DNA of 64,000 bases from Gammaproteobacteria bacterium (GCA_024235095.1 JACKNC010000001.1:372001-436000); one strand, 5' to 3'; shown: positions 24,764-34,605, counted from the stretch's first letter. Notes: generated by a model from the sequence alone, not told the origin. Made by a program: numbers and translations.

Positions 24764-27001
24764 ATGAAAAATAAAAAACGCAGTTCCTGGCAACAGATTG
24801 ATCCCTTTGCCGTCCGAGAACAAGAAAAATATGGACGAACCATTCCCAGCCGTGAACTGATTCTCCAGACTCTGGAAGAACGCGGTATGCCGCTGACTTT
24901 GGAAGAACTTTGCAAGGAGTGGCGGCTGGATGAATGGGAAGTCGCAGCATTGTCTCGTCGGTTGCGCGCCATGGAGCGGGATGGACAGCTCATCCGCAAC
25001 CGCCGCGAGGGTTATGGCCCGGTCACCCGGATGAATCTGGTCACCGGTCGCGTCATCGGCCATCCCGAAGGCCACGGCTTCCTCATTCCCGACGAGGGTG
25101 GGGACAGCTTGTTCTTCTCACCCCGGCAAATGCGCAAGCTGCTGCACGGCGACCGGGCGGTGGCGCGCGTGATCGGCGTCGATTACCGGGGACGCCGCGA
25201 GGGCGCAGTCGTTGAAGTGCTGGAGCGCAACACTGAAACGGTGGTCGGGCGGTTCTGCGAGGAACGCGGCGTCTATTTCGTCATCCCGGACAATAAACGA
25301 ATCAACCAGGACATCATCGTACCCGCAGAGGGACGTGGCGCAGCCCAGGCCGGCCAGATTGTGATTGCCGAACTGATTGAGCAACCGAGCGCCCAGAATC
25401 GACCCCTCGGACGCATCAAAGAGGTGCTGGGCGATCACATGGCCCCAGGTATGGAGATTCGCATCGCCATCGCCAGCCACGGCATCCCGGTGGAGTGGCC
25501 GGAGGCGGTGATCGAGGAAGCCCGTCAGTACGGTGAAACAGTCCCGGAGTCCGCTAGTCAGGGACGCTGGGATTTGCGCAACACGCCGCTGGTCACGATT
25601 GACGGCGTCACCGCCCGCGATTTTGACGATGCGGTGTATTGCGAGCGGCGCGGGAACAATTGGCGGTTGCTGGTCGCCATCGCCGATGTGTCGTGGTACG
25701 TGCAGCCCGGAACGGCGCTGGATCGGGAAGCCCGCAAGCGCGGAAATTCCGTGTATTTCCCAGACCGGGCGATTCCGATGCTGCCGGAAACGCTGTCCAA
25801 CGGCCTGTGTTCGCTGAACCCGCGTGTTGACCGGTTGTGCATGGTCTGCGAAATGACGATTAACGCCGAGGGCCGCATTATCCGTTCCCGCTTCGCTGAG
25901 GGGGTGATGCGTTCTCAGGCGCGTCTGACCTATGACACAGTCGCCGCCATCGTTGCCGAACGCAGTCCTCAGCTCCGCGCCGAGTATGCTGAACAAGTTC
26001 CACACCTGGATCGCTTGCTGGAGTTGTATCAAGTGTTGCGCATCTCGCGGGAACAGCGGGGCGCGATGGATTTCGATACCCAGGAAACGGAAATTGAGTA
26101 CGGCGCGGACCGCAAGATCGAACGCATTTTGCCCACCGAGCGCAACGATGCGCACCGGCTGATCGAGGAATGCATGATCGCTGCTAACGTCGCCGCCGCC
26201 CGGTTTCTCCAGCGCCATAAAATGCCGGGGTTGTACCGGATTCACGAGGGACCGACCGAGGACCGGTTGAACAAGCTGCGCGCTTTTCTGGGCGAACTGG
26301 GATTAGGGCTGGGCGGCGGCGATAAACCTGCGCCGCGCGACTACACCCGGTTGCTGGAACAGGTCCACGAGCGGCCGGATGCACATCTGATTCAAACCGT
26401 AATGCTGCGTTCGCTGGCCCAGGCGGTTTACAGCCCCGGCAATCTTGGCCATTTCGGCCTGGCGCTGGAGACTTACGCGCATTTCACCTCGCCGATTCGC
26501 CGCTATCCTGATTTGCAGGTGCATCGCGCCATTCGTCATGTTCTCCAAGGCGGTAAAGCCGTAGATTTTTCCTTTACCCACGCCGATCTGGTGGGGCTGG
26601 GCGAGCATTGTTCGATGACCGAGCGGCGGGCGGATGAGGCGGTGCGCGATGCCATGGAATGGTTGAAATGCGAATATATGCTGGACAAGGTCGGACAGGT
26701 CTTCGATGGCATTATTACGGGAGTGACAGGATTTGGCTTGTTCGTGGAATTGCGCGGCGTGTATGTGGAAGGTCTAGTGCATGTGACGGCGCTGCGCAAT
26801 GACTTCTATCGCTTCGATCCCATCGGCCATCGTTTGCAGGGCGAGCGTTCCGGACGGATCTACCGGCTGGGCGATGTCTTGCGGGTTCAGGTAGCGCGCG
26901 TGGATCTGGATGAACGCAAGATCGACTTTGAGCCGGTGGAAAGCCAGCGTGGCGAATCAATGCACCGCAATCGCTATCCGTTGCGGCGGCGGAAGGAGTA
27001 A
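24764..27001 (+). CDS. rnr: Ribonuclease R
   Basis: This 745-residue 3'-to-5' exoribonuclease degrades structured RNA and takes part in RNA quality control. Domain order is a winged-helix N-terminus (about 20-85), cold-shock/OB domains (about 90-245), the RNB catalytic domain (about 270-600) with VTIDGVTARDFDDAVYC (the catalytic aspartates) and HFTSPIRRYPDLQVHR, and a C-terminal S1 domain (about 650-735) with GLFVELRGVYVEGLVHV. The basic tail RNRYPLRRRKE is short compared with E. coli RNase R. It is followed after five bases by rlmB, the standard gammaproteobacterial order. Confidence 0.97.
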   Translation: MKNKKRSSWQQIDPFAVREQEKYGRTIPSRELILQTLEERGMPLTLEELCKEWRLDEWEVAALSRRLRAMERDGQLIRNRREGYGPVTRMNLVTGRVIGHPEGHGFLIPDEGGDSLFFSPRQMRKLLHGDRAVARVIGVDYRGRREGAVVEVLERNTETVVGRFCEERGVYFVIPDNKRINQDIIVPAEGRGAAQAGQIVIAELIEQPSAQNRPLGRIKEVLGDHMAPGMEIRIAIASHGIPVEWPEAVIEEARQYGETVPESASQGRWDLRNTPLVTIDGVTARDFDDAVYCERRGNNWRLLVAIADVSWYVQPGTALDREARKRGNSVYFPDRAIPMLPETLSNGLCSLNPRVDRLCMVCEMTINAEGRIIRSRFAEGVMRSQARLTYDTVAAIVAERSPQLRAEYAEQVPHLDRLLELYQVLRISREQRGAMDFDTQETEIEYGADRKIERILPTERNDAHRLIEECMIAANVAAARFLQRHKMPGLYRIHEGPTEDRLNKLRAFLGELGLGLGGGDKPAPRDYTRLLEQVHERPDAHLIQTVMLRSLAQAVYSPGNLGHFGLALETYAHFTSPIRRYPDLQVHRAIRHVLQGGKAVDFSFTHADLVGLGEHCSMTERRADEAVRDAMEWLKCEYMLDKVGQVFDGIITGVTGFGLFVELRGVYVEGLVHVTALRNDFYRFDPIGHRLQGERSGRIYRLGDVLRVQVARVDLDERKIDFEPVESQRGESMHRNRYPLRRRKE

Positions 27002-27006
27002 ATCTC

Positions 27007-27768
27007 TTGGTTGAAGAACTGATTTATGGCCTGCATGCCGTCGCGGCGGCGCTGGACTATGAGCCGGAACAGGCGCGTGAACTGTGGATTGAGCGCCAGC
27101 GCCGGGATCGGCGGATTGAGGCGGTGCTAGATACTGCAACCCGGCTGGGTCTCACCGTTCACCGGGTTGACCGGACGGAACTGGATCGCTTGAGCGGCAG
27201 CGCACATCATCAGGGCGTGGTGGCCCGCCTGGCTGCCCGGCAACAGAAATACGGGGAGGATGATCTGCCAGCGCTACTGGCGGCGGTCGAAGGGCCGCTC
27301 CTGCTGCTCGTCCTGGACGGGGTGCAGGACCCGCACAATCTTGGCGCATGCCTGCGCAGCGCAGCGGCGGCGGGTGTTCACGCCGTCATCGCGCCGGCTG
27401 ACCGGGCCGCTGGTTTGAACGCGACGGTGCGGAAAGTCGCCTGCGGGGGAGCGGAAATCGCACCGTTCATACCAGTCATCAATCTGGCTCGCACTCTGCG
27501 CGGATTCAAGGAACAGGGCATCTGGGTCATCGGCGCGGCGGGCGCGGCGGGCGCGAGTTTGTATGAGGTGGATTTCACGCCGTCAACAGCGATTGTGCTG
27601 GGCGCGGAGGAGAAAGGTCTGCGCCGACTGACCCGGGAAGTTTGCGACCAGCTAGCGCGCATTCCCATGGTCGAAGGCGGCGTCGAAAGTCTGAATGTAT
27701 CGGTGGCCGCGGGAATTTTTCTGTTCGAGGTTAGGCGGCAGCGGGGCGTAAGAGCAGGATTCGATTAG
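27007..27768 (+). CDS. rlmB: 23S rRNA (guanosine-2251-2'-O)-methyltransferase RlmB
   Basis: This 253-residue SPOUT-class enzyme methylates G2251 in the ribosomal P-loop. An N-terminal substrate-binding domain (about 1-75, LIYGLHAVAAAL) is followed by the trefoil-knot domain with VLDGVQDPHNLGACLRSA, ATVRKVACGGAE and the knot strands VLGAEEKGLRRL and IPMVEGGVESLNVSVA. The start is TTG, six bases after the rnr stop, supported by GGAAGGAG upstream; no ATG or GTG fits the conserved N-terminus. It is co-transcribed with rnr. Confidence 0.96.
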   Translation: MVEELIYGLHAVAAALDYEPEQARELWIERQRRDRRIEAVLDTATRLGLTVHRVDRTELDRLSGSAHHQGVVARLAARQQKYGEDDLPALLAAVEGPLLLLVLDGVQDPHNLGACLRSAAAAGVHAVIAPADRAAGLNATVRKVACGGAEIAPFIPVINLARTLRGFKEQGIWVIGAAGAAGASLYEVDFTPSTAIVLGAEEKGLRRLTREVCDQLARIPMVEGGVESLNVSVAAGIFLFEVRRQRGVRAGFD

Positions 27769-27805
27769 TAACGGAACCTCGGGTAAAGCCGATTGCAAAG
27801 TCAAC

Positions 27806-28951
27806 CTATCGTTCATACCGCGTCATCTCTAGATAACCCTGTCCCTGGATAGGACGCTCTCCGGCGCGACCGGCCACCGCCACCGCCCCTTCCCAATAAC
27901 GCACAGTCAGCCGCATTTCCTGATCCGCTGCTTTCGGCGTCACCGTCAAATCCAGCTTTTCGTCAGGCAACCGCAACCGCCAACCCGCCGGATACCGGTC
28001 CCCAGTCTGCGGGCTGATCCATTCACCCAAAGGTTGCACATCCACTGCACCCCACCGCAGGAGGCGCGCCTGACCCTTCTGGTCAACCAGCACGCCCTTG
28101 CTGAACGTGTCCATGCCACCGTTTTTCAGACGCAAGCGGTAGAACATGAGGTCGCGTCCATCGTCGAGTTGCAGCGCGAACCAGTCCCAGCCACTTTGCT
28201 CTGACCCCAGGGCGCTGGTGCTCCACTCCCGATCCAGCCAGCTTGAACCCTGAACCTTGAAGATTTGCCCATTCAGGTCAATTGCGCCCATCGTAGGCAA
28301 TCGGGTATGGGAGTAGTAATACGACGCATTACCAGGTTCAGCGCTTTTCTGGCTCCACCCCCGATCGCCTTGTAAAACCACCGGCTTACCGATTTCGAGG
28401 GTCAAATCGAGCGTGATGCCGCCTTCCCGCGCCCGCAACCGCATGGGGAAAGCGTCAGCTGCAGTCCCGGCCAATTCCCAATCCTCCAGCCAGACCCGAA
28501 ACGGCGTCGCTCGCGCCCCGGCCAAACCCAGCGCACCCCGGCTGAACCGCTCAAAGCTGGAGTGTTTTTCACTGGCAACATCGGTCAGTGCGAAATGGCC
28601 CATGTAAACCTGATTCGTTCGCCAGGCTGAATCGGCTGCCGGCGGATTGGGACTCAAGGCGATGCGAAACAGGGTCAATTGATAGCCGAAGGGTCGGCCA
28701 GCGGCGTCCGCCAAATTGCCCGTCACATACCACCACTCGTTGCGAAACTCCGGATGCGGCCCATGATCCTCCGGGAAACGAAAGGGACGGGGCTGGTCAG
28801 CGCGCTGATAGCCGGCGCTATCGTCGCCGCTCAGCACGCTGCTGACGGTCACGCTCTCAATCGGTTTGAGGTGGGGGCGAGTGAAGTAACCGATCAGGGC
28901 TACTCCAAGCCCAACGATGAGCAGACCGTACCCTCCATATCGTTTATTCAT
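27806..28951 (-). CDS. Lipocalin-like AttH/CrtC-family protein
   Basis: This 381-residue protein has one N-terminal membrane or signal segment (about 8-24). A domain related to the AttH/carotenoid 1,2-hydratase lipocalin-like family follows: RPFRFPEDHGPHPEFRNEWW near residue 56, WLDREWSTSALG, and GWDWFALQLDDGRDLMFYRL. It acts outside the cytoplasm. Such proteins are typically the third member of an AttEFGH-like ABC operon, which this one also is; the transported substrate is not established. A carotenoid-hydratase activity is unlikely here because no carotenoid genes are near. It is ten bases downstream of the permease gene. Confidence 0.82.
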   Translation of the reverse strand: MNKRYGGYGLLIVGLGVALIGYFTRPHLKPIESVTVSSVLSGDDSAGYQRADQPRPFRFPEDHGPHPEFRNEWWYVTGNLADAAGRPFGYQLTLFRIALSPNPPAADSAWRTNQVYMGHFALTDVASEKHSSFERFSRGALGLAGARATPFRVWLEDWELAGTAADAFPMRLRAREGGITLDLTLEIGKPVVLQGDRGWSQKSAEPGNASYYYSHTRLPTMGAIDLNGQIFKVQGSSWLDREWSTSALGSEQSGWDWFALQLDDGRDLMFYRLRLKNGGMDTFSKGVLVDQKGQARLLRWGAVDVQPLGEWISPQTGDRYPAGWRLRLPDEKLDLTVTPKAADQEMRLTVRYWEGAVAVAGRAGERPIQGQGYLEMTRYER

Positions 28952-28960
28952 AGCAAATCT

Positions 28961-31468
28961 TCACTCCATCCGCAGCGCTTCCGCCGGTCGGGCGCAGGCC
29001 ATGCGCCAGATCGGATAGAGTCCAGCAAGCAGCGCCGCGAAGATCGCCAGCGCCACGGTTTCCAGCAACAACCACGGATTGACCTCGAACGGCAAACTCC
29101 AGCCAAACGCCCGGCGGTTGATGACAAAAATCAGCACTGCCGCCAACAGCAGTCCGGTCGGAATTGCCAATAATCCCGCCGCCGCTCCCATGAAACCCGT
29201 TTGCAACGACACCAGTCCGCCGATTTCGCCCGCGGTCATGCCGGTTGCGCGTAATACCGCGAATTCCCGCGCCCGTTCCAGTTGCAGGGCCAGCAGGGCG
29301 CTTAATACCCCGACGACAGCAACCAGAATCGCCAACAATCTTAATACATTGGTTATCGTGAACGTGCGGTCGAATATTTCCAGAGTACGCGCCTGAATAT
29401 CACGGTTGGAGCGGAACAGCAGCGGCTGAATCGGCCCCAGCCGTTCCTGCAAGCGCTCGCGTAGCACTTTCAGATCTTGACCCGGCGCGGCGAACACTGC
29501 GGTTGAACTCACTGCCGGATCGCGCCAATAACGTACATAGCCGGACTGATGCAGCAGAATCCGCCCGTGTTCCGAACCATAGTCCAGGAACACCCCGGCA
29601 ATCGGGAACGTACGGGGACCCTGGTCGGTCGGCAATGTCACCGTATCGCCAACCCCGAGTTGGCGGCGATAGGCTAGTGGTTCCGAAATCAGCACCGCTT
29701 CGCCCGTCTGGAACGCCCGCCATGCCGAATCGGAATCACCGTTGATCAGTCGATAACCGGCCTGAGAAGCTGGCGCGAGATCCGCAGCGATCAGGATCAC
29801 CGGGCGGTCATCGAGATCAATCCGGATTCTCCGATAGGTGGAAATCGCCGCTACGCCCGGCGTATTGCGCAATACCGCCAGCGCCTCGGGCGCCAGCGCT
29901 TCCGAACGGCTGCCGCTCTCCTCGATGCTGGGGGGAGCAATATACAAATCGGCATTGAGCAAGTCGTTGATCCAGATGGTCACCCCACCCCGGAAACTGT
30001 CCACCATGACCCCCACGCCCACCGTCGCGGAGAAGGCTACCATCAGCGCGGCTACCGCAATGCCGGTGCGGCTGAGATGACGGGCGACATCCCGGTTGGC
30101 CATGCGCGCCAGCAACCCCAACCGGGCGGTCAATAGCTGGTTCAATCGCACCAGCCCGACCACCAGCGGCGGAGTCAGCAACGCACAGCCAATAATCAGC
30201 AGGAACAAACCGGCGAAACCGGTCACCAGCGATCGGAAAAACAGCAATACCAGTCCCCCAGCTGCCAACAACGCCACTCCTGCCCACAGGAAACGCGGCA
30301 TGGACGCATGCCAGCGCTTTTCCAGATAAGCGCGACTTAAAACAGCACCGGGTGGAGCATCCGCTGCCTCGCGCGCTGGCAGCCAGGCCGCCGCCAGCGT
30401 CGCCAACACGCCCAGAACCGCGCCCTTGGCCAGTGAGCCGGGATCAATGAAAAACTCGCGGACGCTGAGGACGTAGTACAGATCATTGATGGTGCGCGTG
30501 ACCAGATGCACCAGCCCGGAACCCAGCCAGAGACCCAGCAATCCTCCCAGCAACGTACCTGCCAGACCGAGTAACAGCGCCTCGCCTAATACGCCAACAA
30601 ACAGTTCCCGGCGACTGACGCCCAACGCTCGCAACCTGCCCAACAGTGTGCGGCGTTGCACGACCGAAAAAGTGATGGCGTTATAGATCAGGAACATGCC
30701 TACCACCAAAGCCAGCAGGCTCATCGCCGTCAGGTTGAGCGAGAATGAGGCGCTTAAATCCGCCATCGCCTGATTGCGTTCACCGGCCCGCTCCACTCGC
30801 AGGCCGGGAGGTAATTGGGATTGCAATGCAGCGGCCTGTCGTTCCCCAGCGGAACCGTCGGGCAAGATGAGATCGATGTGACTCAAGCGTCCTGGCAGAC
30901 CGAGCAAATGTTGCGCCGTCGCCAGGTCGGCAATGATCAACCCGTCCAACTCGGGTCCGAGCAACGTCCCAACACTTTGCAATGGGAATCGTTGCTCCTC
31001 GCGCTTCAAGGTCACCCGCCCACCGAGCAACTCCGGCAACAGCGCAGCCTGTGAATCCAGCAGCAGGGCGCGCAGGTTGAAGTCGCTACCGGTCAGATCA
31101 GCGGCGGCCTGGCGAAACGGCCCTTCGGCGAAGGGATCGACGCCAAGAATCTGCAAGAGTTGCCCCGGTCGATCCGCATTGGGCAAATAGCCCGTAACCA
31201 CGGGCGCGGCAGGACGCAGACCCTGCTCAACTCGCAGTTGCACATATAACGCTTCCGGCACGCCTTCGGCGCCGCCGACGATGCGATGGGTTGCAGCGCC
31301 GCTGATCCGCTCCATCGCCAGGTCGAAACTCCGGCGGGCGCTGGCATTGGCTAGATCTACCGCCACCACGACAGCGACACCCAGAGCAATGCCCAGAATG
31401 GCTAGGCCCAATTGCCAGGGATGGCGCCACGGATGCCGCAGCAACGCCTTCCAGAAGAGTGGAGTCAC
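28961..31468 (-). CDS. ABC transporter permease with two FtsX domains
   Basis: This 835-residue membrane protein belongs to the MacB/FtsX type with a duplicated FtsX unit. TM1 is near residue 20; a first FtsX triple-helix unit lies at about 240-370; a middle pair of helices at about 395-440; another start-like helix near 470 (MANRDVARHLSRTGIAVAAL) and a large periplasmic domain follow; and the final FtsX unit is at about 700-825. These proteins do not move substrate through the membrane but transmit force to a periplasmic partner or extract lipid. The ATPase stop overlaps its start by four bases, so the pair forms one complex with the lipocalin-like protein downstream. Confidence 0.9.
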   Translation of the reverse strand: MTPLFWKALLRHPWRHPWQLGLAILGIALGVAVVVAVDLANASARRSFDLAMERISGAATHRIVGGAEGVPEALYVQLRVEQGLRPAAPVVTGYLPNADRPGQLLQILGVDPFAEGPFRQAAADLTGSDFNLRALLLDSQAALLPELLGGRVTLKREEQRFPLQSVGTLLGPELDGLIIADLATAQHLLGLPGRLSHIDLILPDGSAGERQAAALQSQLPPGLRVERAGERNQAMADLSASFSLNLTAMSLLALVVGMFLIYNAITFSVVQRRTLLGRLRALGVSRRELFVGVLGEALLLGLAGTLLGGLLGLWLGSGLVHLVTRTINDLYYVLSVREFFIDPGSLAKGAVLGVLATLAAAWLPAREAADAPPGAVLSRAYLEKRWHASMPRFLWAGVALLAAGGLVLLFFRSLVTGFAGLFLLIIGCALLTPPLVVGLVRLNQLLTARLGLLARMANRDVARHLSRTGIAVAALMVAFSATVGVGVMVDSFRGGVTIWINDLLNADLYIAPPSIEESGSRSEALAPEALAVLRNTPGVAAISTYRRIRIDLDDRPVILIAADLAPASQAGYRLINGDSDSAWRAFQTGEAVLISEPLAYRRQLGVGDTVTLPTDQGPRTFPIAGVFLDYGSEHGRILLHQSGYVRYWRDPAVSSTAVFAAPGQDLKVLRERLQERLGPIQPLLFRSNRDIQARTLEIFDRTFTITNVLRLLAILVAVVGVLSALLALQLERAREFAVLRATGMTAGEIGGLVSLQTGFMGAAAGLLAIPTGLLLAAVLIFVINRRAFGWSLPFEVNPWLLLETVALAIFAALLAGLYPIWRMACARPAEALRME

Positions 31469-32157
31469 CGGATCATCTCTCGAATATGGCCAGACTCCAA
31501 TAACAGCATCCGATCCGCCCGGGCGGCGACCTCACGACTGTGGGTCACCATGACAATCGTAGTTCCCGCCTGCCGATGCAGTTTCAACAGCAGTTCCAGA
31601 ATCTGCTCACCGGTTTCCATATCGAGATTGCCGGTCGGTTCGTCAGCCAGTAACAGCAAGGGTCCGTGAGCCAATGCCCGAGCAATCGCCAGCCGTTGCT
31701 GCTCCCCGCCCGACAACCGCTCGGGAAAACTGCGCCGGCGATCACCCAAACCGATATTGTCCAGCAATTCCAGCGCTCGATCACGTTGTTCCGCTGTGGC
31801 AAGTCCATTGAGTTCCAGCGGCAGCAGCAAATTTTCCTCGGCGGTGAGCGTAGGAATCAAATTAAAAAACTGGAAGACAAAACCAATATGACGACGACGA
31901 AAGCGGGTGCGGTCGCGTTCATGTAAATCTGTCAGAACCTGGCCGTTAATTTCAATCCGCCCGGCGTCCGGCAAATCGATGCCGCCCAGCAAATTGAGCA
32001 AGGTCGACTTGCCGGAACCGGATTGGCCCAACAGGACGATAAACGCGCCGCGCTCAATATCCAGGTCGAGATCGGCGAGGATGACGCGCTGTTGCTCCCC
32101 TTCAGCATAGCTGCGAGTCAGCCGGCGAATTTTGATGAAAGCCGATGAATTATGCAT
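31465..32157 (-). CDS. ABC transporter ATP-binding protein (LolD/MacB type)
   Basis: This 230-residue ATPase has Walker A GQSGSGKST, the Q-loop region FVFQFFNLIPTLTAEENLLLPLEL that marks the LolD/MacB/FtsE subfamily, signature LSGGEQQRLAIARAL and Walker B LLLLADEPTGNLD. It drives the adjacent double-FtsX permease and is the first gene of the minus-strand three-gene operon. It is divergent from the exopolysaccharide operon, with 118 bases between. Confidence 0.93.
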   Translation of the reverse strand: MHNSSAFIKIRRLTRSYAEGEQQRVILADLDLDIERGAFIVLLGQSGSGKSTLLNLLGGIDLPDAGRIEINGQVLTDLHERDRTRFRRRHIGFVFQFFNLIPTLTAEENLLLPLELNGLATAEQRDRALELLDNIGLGDRRRSFPERLSGGEQQRLAIARALAHGPLLLLADEPTGNLDMETGEQILELLLKLHRQAGTTIVMVTHSREVAARADRMLLLESGHIREMIR

Positions 32158-32203
32158 GATGACTCTCTATAATCATGGGCGATTATGGTTTATCGATAGT
32201 CGA

Positions 32204-32219
32204 CTGGACTCATATACAG
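32204..32219. promoter_or_regulatory. LexA-like inverted repeat upstream of the exopolysaccharide operon
   Basis: The 16 bases CTGGACTCATATACAG fit CTG-N10-CAG, the gammaproteobacterial LexA pattern, with one deviation from CTGT-N8-ACAG. The site lies in the gap between the divergent ABC operon and the export lipoprotein gene, about 57 bases before the latter. A chance match is quite possible, and no clear -10/-35 pair was identified around it. Confidence 0.25.
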
Positions 32220-32275
32220 TGTCATCGAAACTCAGCAATTCAAGATCAATATTGACGAGCATAAGGCTGTAGAGG

Positions 32276-32929
32276 ATGCGGCGCGCGATGAAATCAAGGC
32301 ACAGGGCATCAACTGGACTCATGTTGATCGCAGCAGGCTTGCTGGGAGCATGCGCTTCTTTTCAGGGCGGCGAACAGTTGCCCGCTTCAACTAACTATGG
32401 CTCTCAAACCACCTCGCCCGATCAGTATAACTATTTGATTGGTCCTGGCGATCAGGTTCAGATTTTTGTCTGGCGCAATCCTGAAGTATCCCAGTCGGTC
32501 ACCGTCCGACCGGACGGCAAGATTTCCACGCCACTGGTTGAGGATCTACAGGCCAGCGGCAAGACGCCCACGCAACTGGCCCGTGATCTGGAAAAAGCGC
32601 TGGAAACCTATATCCGCCAGCCCATTGTCACGGTGATTGTGGCTGGCGGCATCGGACCTTATAGCGAACAAATTCGCGTAGTAGGCCAAGCCGCAAAACC
32701 ACAGGCCATTGCCTACAAGCGCAAAATGACTTTGCTGGACGTCATGATCGCAGTCGGTGGATTAACCGAATTTGCCGATGGCAATAACGCGAAAGTGGTG
32801 CGGATTGTTGACGGCGAGCAAAAGGAATACGTAGCGCGGGTCGATGATCTGCTCAATGATGGCGACATCAACGCCAATGTCGACATGCTACCGGGCGATA
32901 TTCTGATCATTCCTGAATCCTGGTTCTAA
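32276..32929 (+). CDS. XrtA-associated polysaccharide export lipoprotein (Wza/EpsA-like)
   Basis: This 217-residue outer-membrane export protein has a lipoprotein signal ending LLGAC (Cys near residue 26). A poly_export domain begins YLIGPGDQVQIFVWRNPEVS with SVTVRPDGKISTPLVEDL, and an SLBB-like segment (IRVVGQAAKPQAIAY) follows. It forms the outer-membrane or periplasmic exit for the polymer. It is shorter than Wza because it lacks the extra C-terminal part, as is usual in exosortase-linked loci. It is the first gene of the plus-strand operon. An ATG at 32288 is an alternative start. The next gene starts 35 bases downstream. Confidence 0.93.
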   Translation: MRRAMKSRHRASTGLMLIAAGLLGACASFQGGEQLPASTNYGSQTTSPDQYNYLIGPGDQVQIFVWRNPEVSQSVTVRPDGKISTPLVEDLQASGKTPTQLARDLEKALETYIRQPIVTVIVAGGIGPYSEQIRVVGQAAKPQAIAYKRKMTLLDVMIAVGGLTEFADGNNAKVVRIVDGEQKEYVARVDDLLNDGDINANVDMLPGDILIIPESWF

Positions 32930-32964
32930 ACGCGGCGAATCCTGCAAAAACCGAAGGTGCAGCC

Positions 32965-34584
32965 ATGCAAGAAATCATTGGACAATTACTGGATTATTTA
33001 CGCGGCATCTGGCGCAACCGTTGGTACGCGATGGTTTGCGCATGGATTATTTGTCTCATCGGCTGGGCGGTGGTTTACCGAATGCCGGATCAATATCAGG
33101 CTTCCGCCCGGGTGTTTGTGGATACTCAGTCGGTCTTGCGCCCACTTCTGCAGGGATTGGCGGTGACCGTCAATCCGGATGCTCAAATTGGATTGATGAC
33201 GCGCACGCTGTTAAGCCGTCCCAACCTGGAGAAGATTGCCCGCAACGCGGATCTGGACATTCGCGCCCAGGATACCGACGCGCTGGAGGATCTGCTCAAC
33301 AGCCTGCAAAAGCACATTGGACTGGCCAGCGCGGGACGGGAAAATCTGTACACCATCACCTTTACGGATCGCGATCCGCAAGTGGCTAAAAAAGTGGTGC
33401 AGGCGGTCGTCACTGTGTTTGTGGAAAATCTGCTGGGCGAAACCCGCCAGGATACCGATACCGCCCAGCGTTTCCTGGAGAAACAGATCGCCGAGTATGA
33501 AGGCCGCTTGACCGAGGCGGAAAACCGCCTGAAGGAGTTCAGAATCAAAAACGTCGGGATGATGCCCTCCGAAGGAGAGACGTACTACACGCGCCTGCAG
33601 CAGGCCGGCACTGATTTGGACAATGTGAAATTGGAATTGAACCAGGCGGAGAGTCGACGTAATTCGCTGCTGATGCAGATTGGCGGCGAGGAGCCGACCT
33701 TTGGCATTGGTCCCCAACCGGGAATCGCTGGTCCCGCCGGCCCGGCTGGCGACCCTGCCTTACCCATTGATGGCCGAATTCAGATCCTTGAGCAAAAGCT
33801 TGACGAGCTGCTGCTCAAATACACCGAACGGCATCCCGATGTCGGCATTCTCAAGCAAACCATTGCCGATCTGCGCCAGCAGCGCGAACAGGAACTGGAG
33901 CAATACCGGGCCAGCATGGCCGCCAACGCCGCCGCCAGCGCCGCCAGCAGCGGCGCCGGATTGGGCTTTGGCCCGGCAGGGATCGACGCCAATCCGGTTT
34001 ATCAGCAACTCAAGGTCGCACTCGCTCAGGAAGAGGCGAATGTCGCCTCCCTCCAGGCGCGCCTGGCGGAATATGAAAAGCGTTATAAGGAATTGCAGGA
34101 TCAGGTCAATACGATCCCGCGGGTTGAGGCAGCGCTGGCTGCCCTGAACCGTGATTATGACATCAATCGCAAGAAATACGACGAGCTGGTCGCCCGACGG
34201 GAATCCGCCCGGCTCTCCCAGGAAGCTGAACAAACCAACCAGGATATTCGCTTCCGCATCATCGATCCGCCCCGTGTGCCGCTCGACCCGACCGGGCCTA
34301 ATCGGCCGCTGTTAATTTCTGGAGTATTGGTCGGTGGACTGGGAGTAGGGGGTGGAATTGCATTTCTGCTGGCGCAGCTTTGGCCAACCTTCGACAGTCG
34401 GCGCAGCCTGTTACACGCCACGCAGATTCCAGTCTTTGGCAGTGTCAGGGCGGTGCTTTCCCCGGCCGCTGCTCGTCGCCAGCGCTGGATGCTGCTTGCT
34501 TACCTGGCCCTGGGCAGCAGTCTGCTAGCGCTCTATGGCGGATTGCTGGTTGTCGAAACCATGGGCTTCAAACTGCCTGTATGA
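32965..34584 (+). CDS. XrtA-associated polysaccharide chain-length determinant (Wzz/GumC type)
   Basis: This 539-residue inner-membrane polysaccharide co-polymerase has TM1 at about 20-40, followed by MPDQYQASARVFVDTQSVL as in TIGR03007-type proteins. A long periplasmic coiled-coil region (about 165-420) is interrupted by a low-complexity GPAGPAGDPALP loop near 258 and an Ala-rich stretch near 315. The DPPRVPLDPTGPNRPLL motif precedes TM2 (about 447-468), and a further C-terminal helix lies at about 512-535. It controls chain length together with the tyrosine kinase encoded next. Confidence 0.94.
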   Translation: MQEIIGQLLDYLRGIWRNRWYAMVCAWIICLIGWAVVYRMPDQYQASARVFVDTQSVLRPLLQGLAVTVNPDAQIGLMTRTLLSRPNLEKIARNADLDIRAQDTDALEDLLNSLQKHIGLASAGRENLYTITFTDRDPQVAKKVVQAVVTVFVENLLGETRQDTDTAQRFLEKQIAEYEGRLTEAENRLKEFRIKNVGMMPSEGETYYTRLQQAGTDLDNVKLELNQAESRRNSLLMQIGGEEPTFGIGPQPGIAGPAGPAGDPALPIDGRIQILEQKLDELLLKYTERHPDVGILKQTIADLRQQREQELEQYRASMAANAAASAASSGAGLGFGPAGIDANPVYQQLKVALAQEEANVASLQARLAEYEKRYKELQDQVNTIPRVEAALAALNRDYDINRKKYDELVARRESARLSQEAEQTNQDIRFRIIDPPRVPLDPTGPNRPLLISGVLVGGLGVGGGIAFLLAQLWPTFDSRRSLLHATQIPVFGSVRAVLSPAAARRQRWMLLAYLALGSSLLALYGGLLVVETMGFKLPV

Positions 34585-34605
34585 TCCATCCGGGAATATA
34601 GATTA

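Noticed and set aside
27806..28951. Carotenoid 1,2-hydratase activity for the lipocalin-like protein
   Set aside because: Family resemblance is shared by AttH-type proteins, and no carotenoid genes are nearby; the ABC operon context favours the AttH role.
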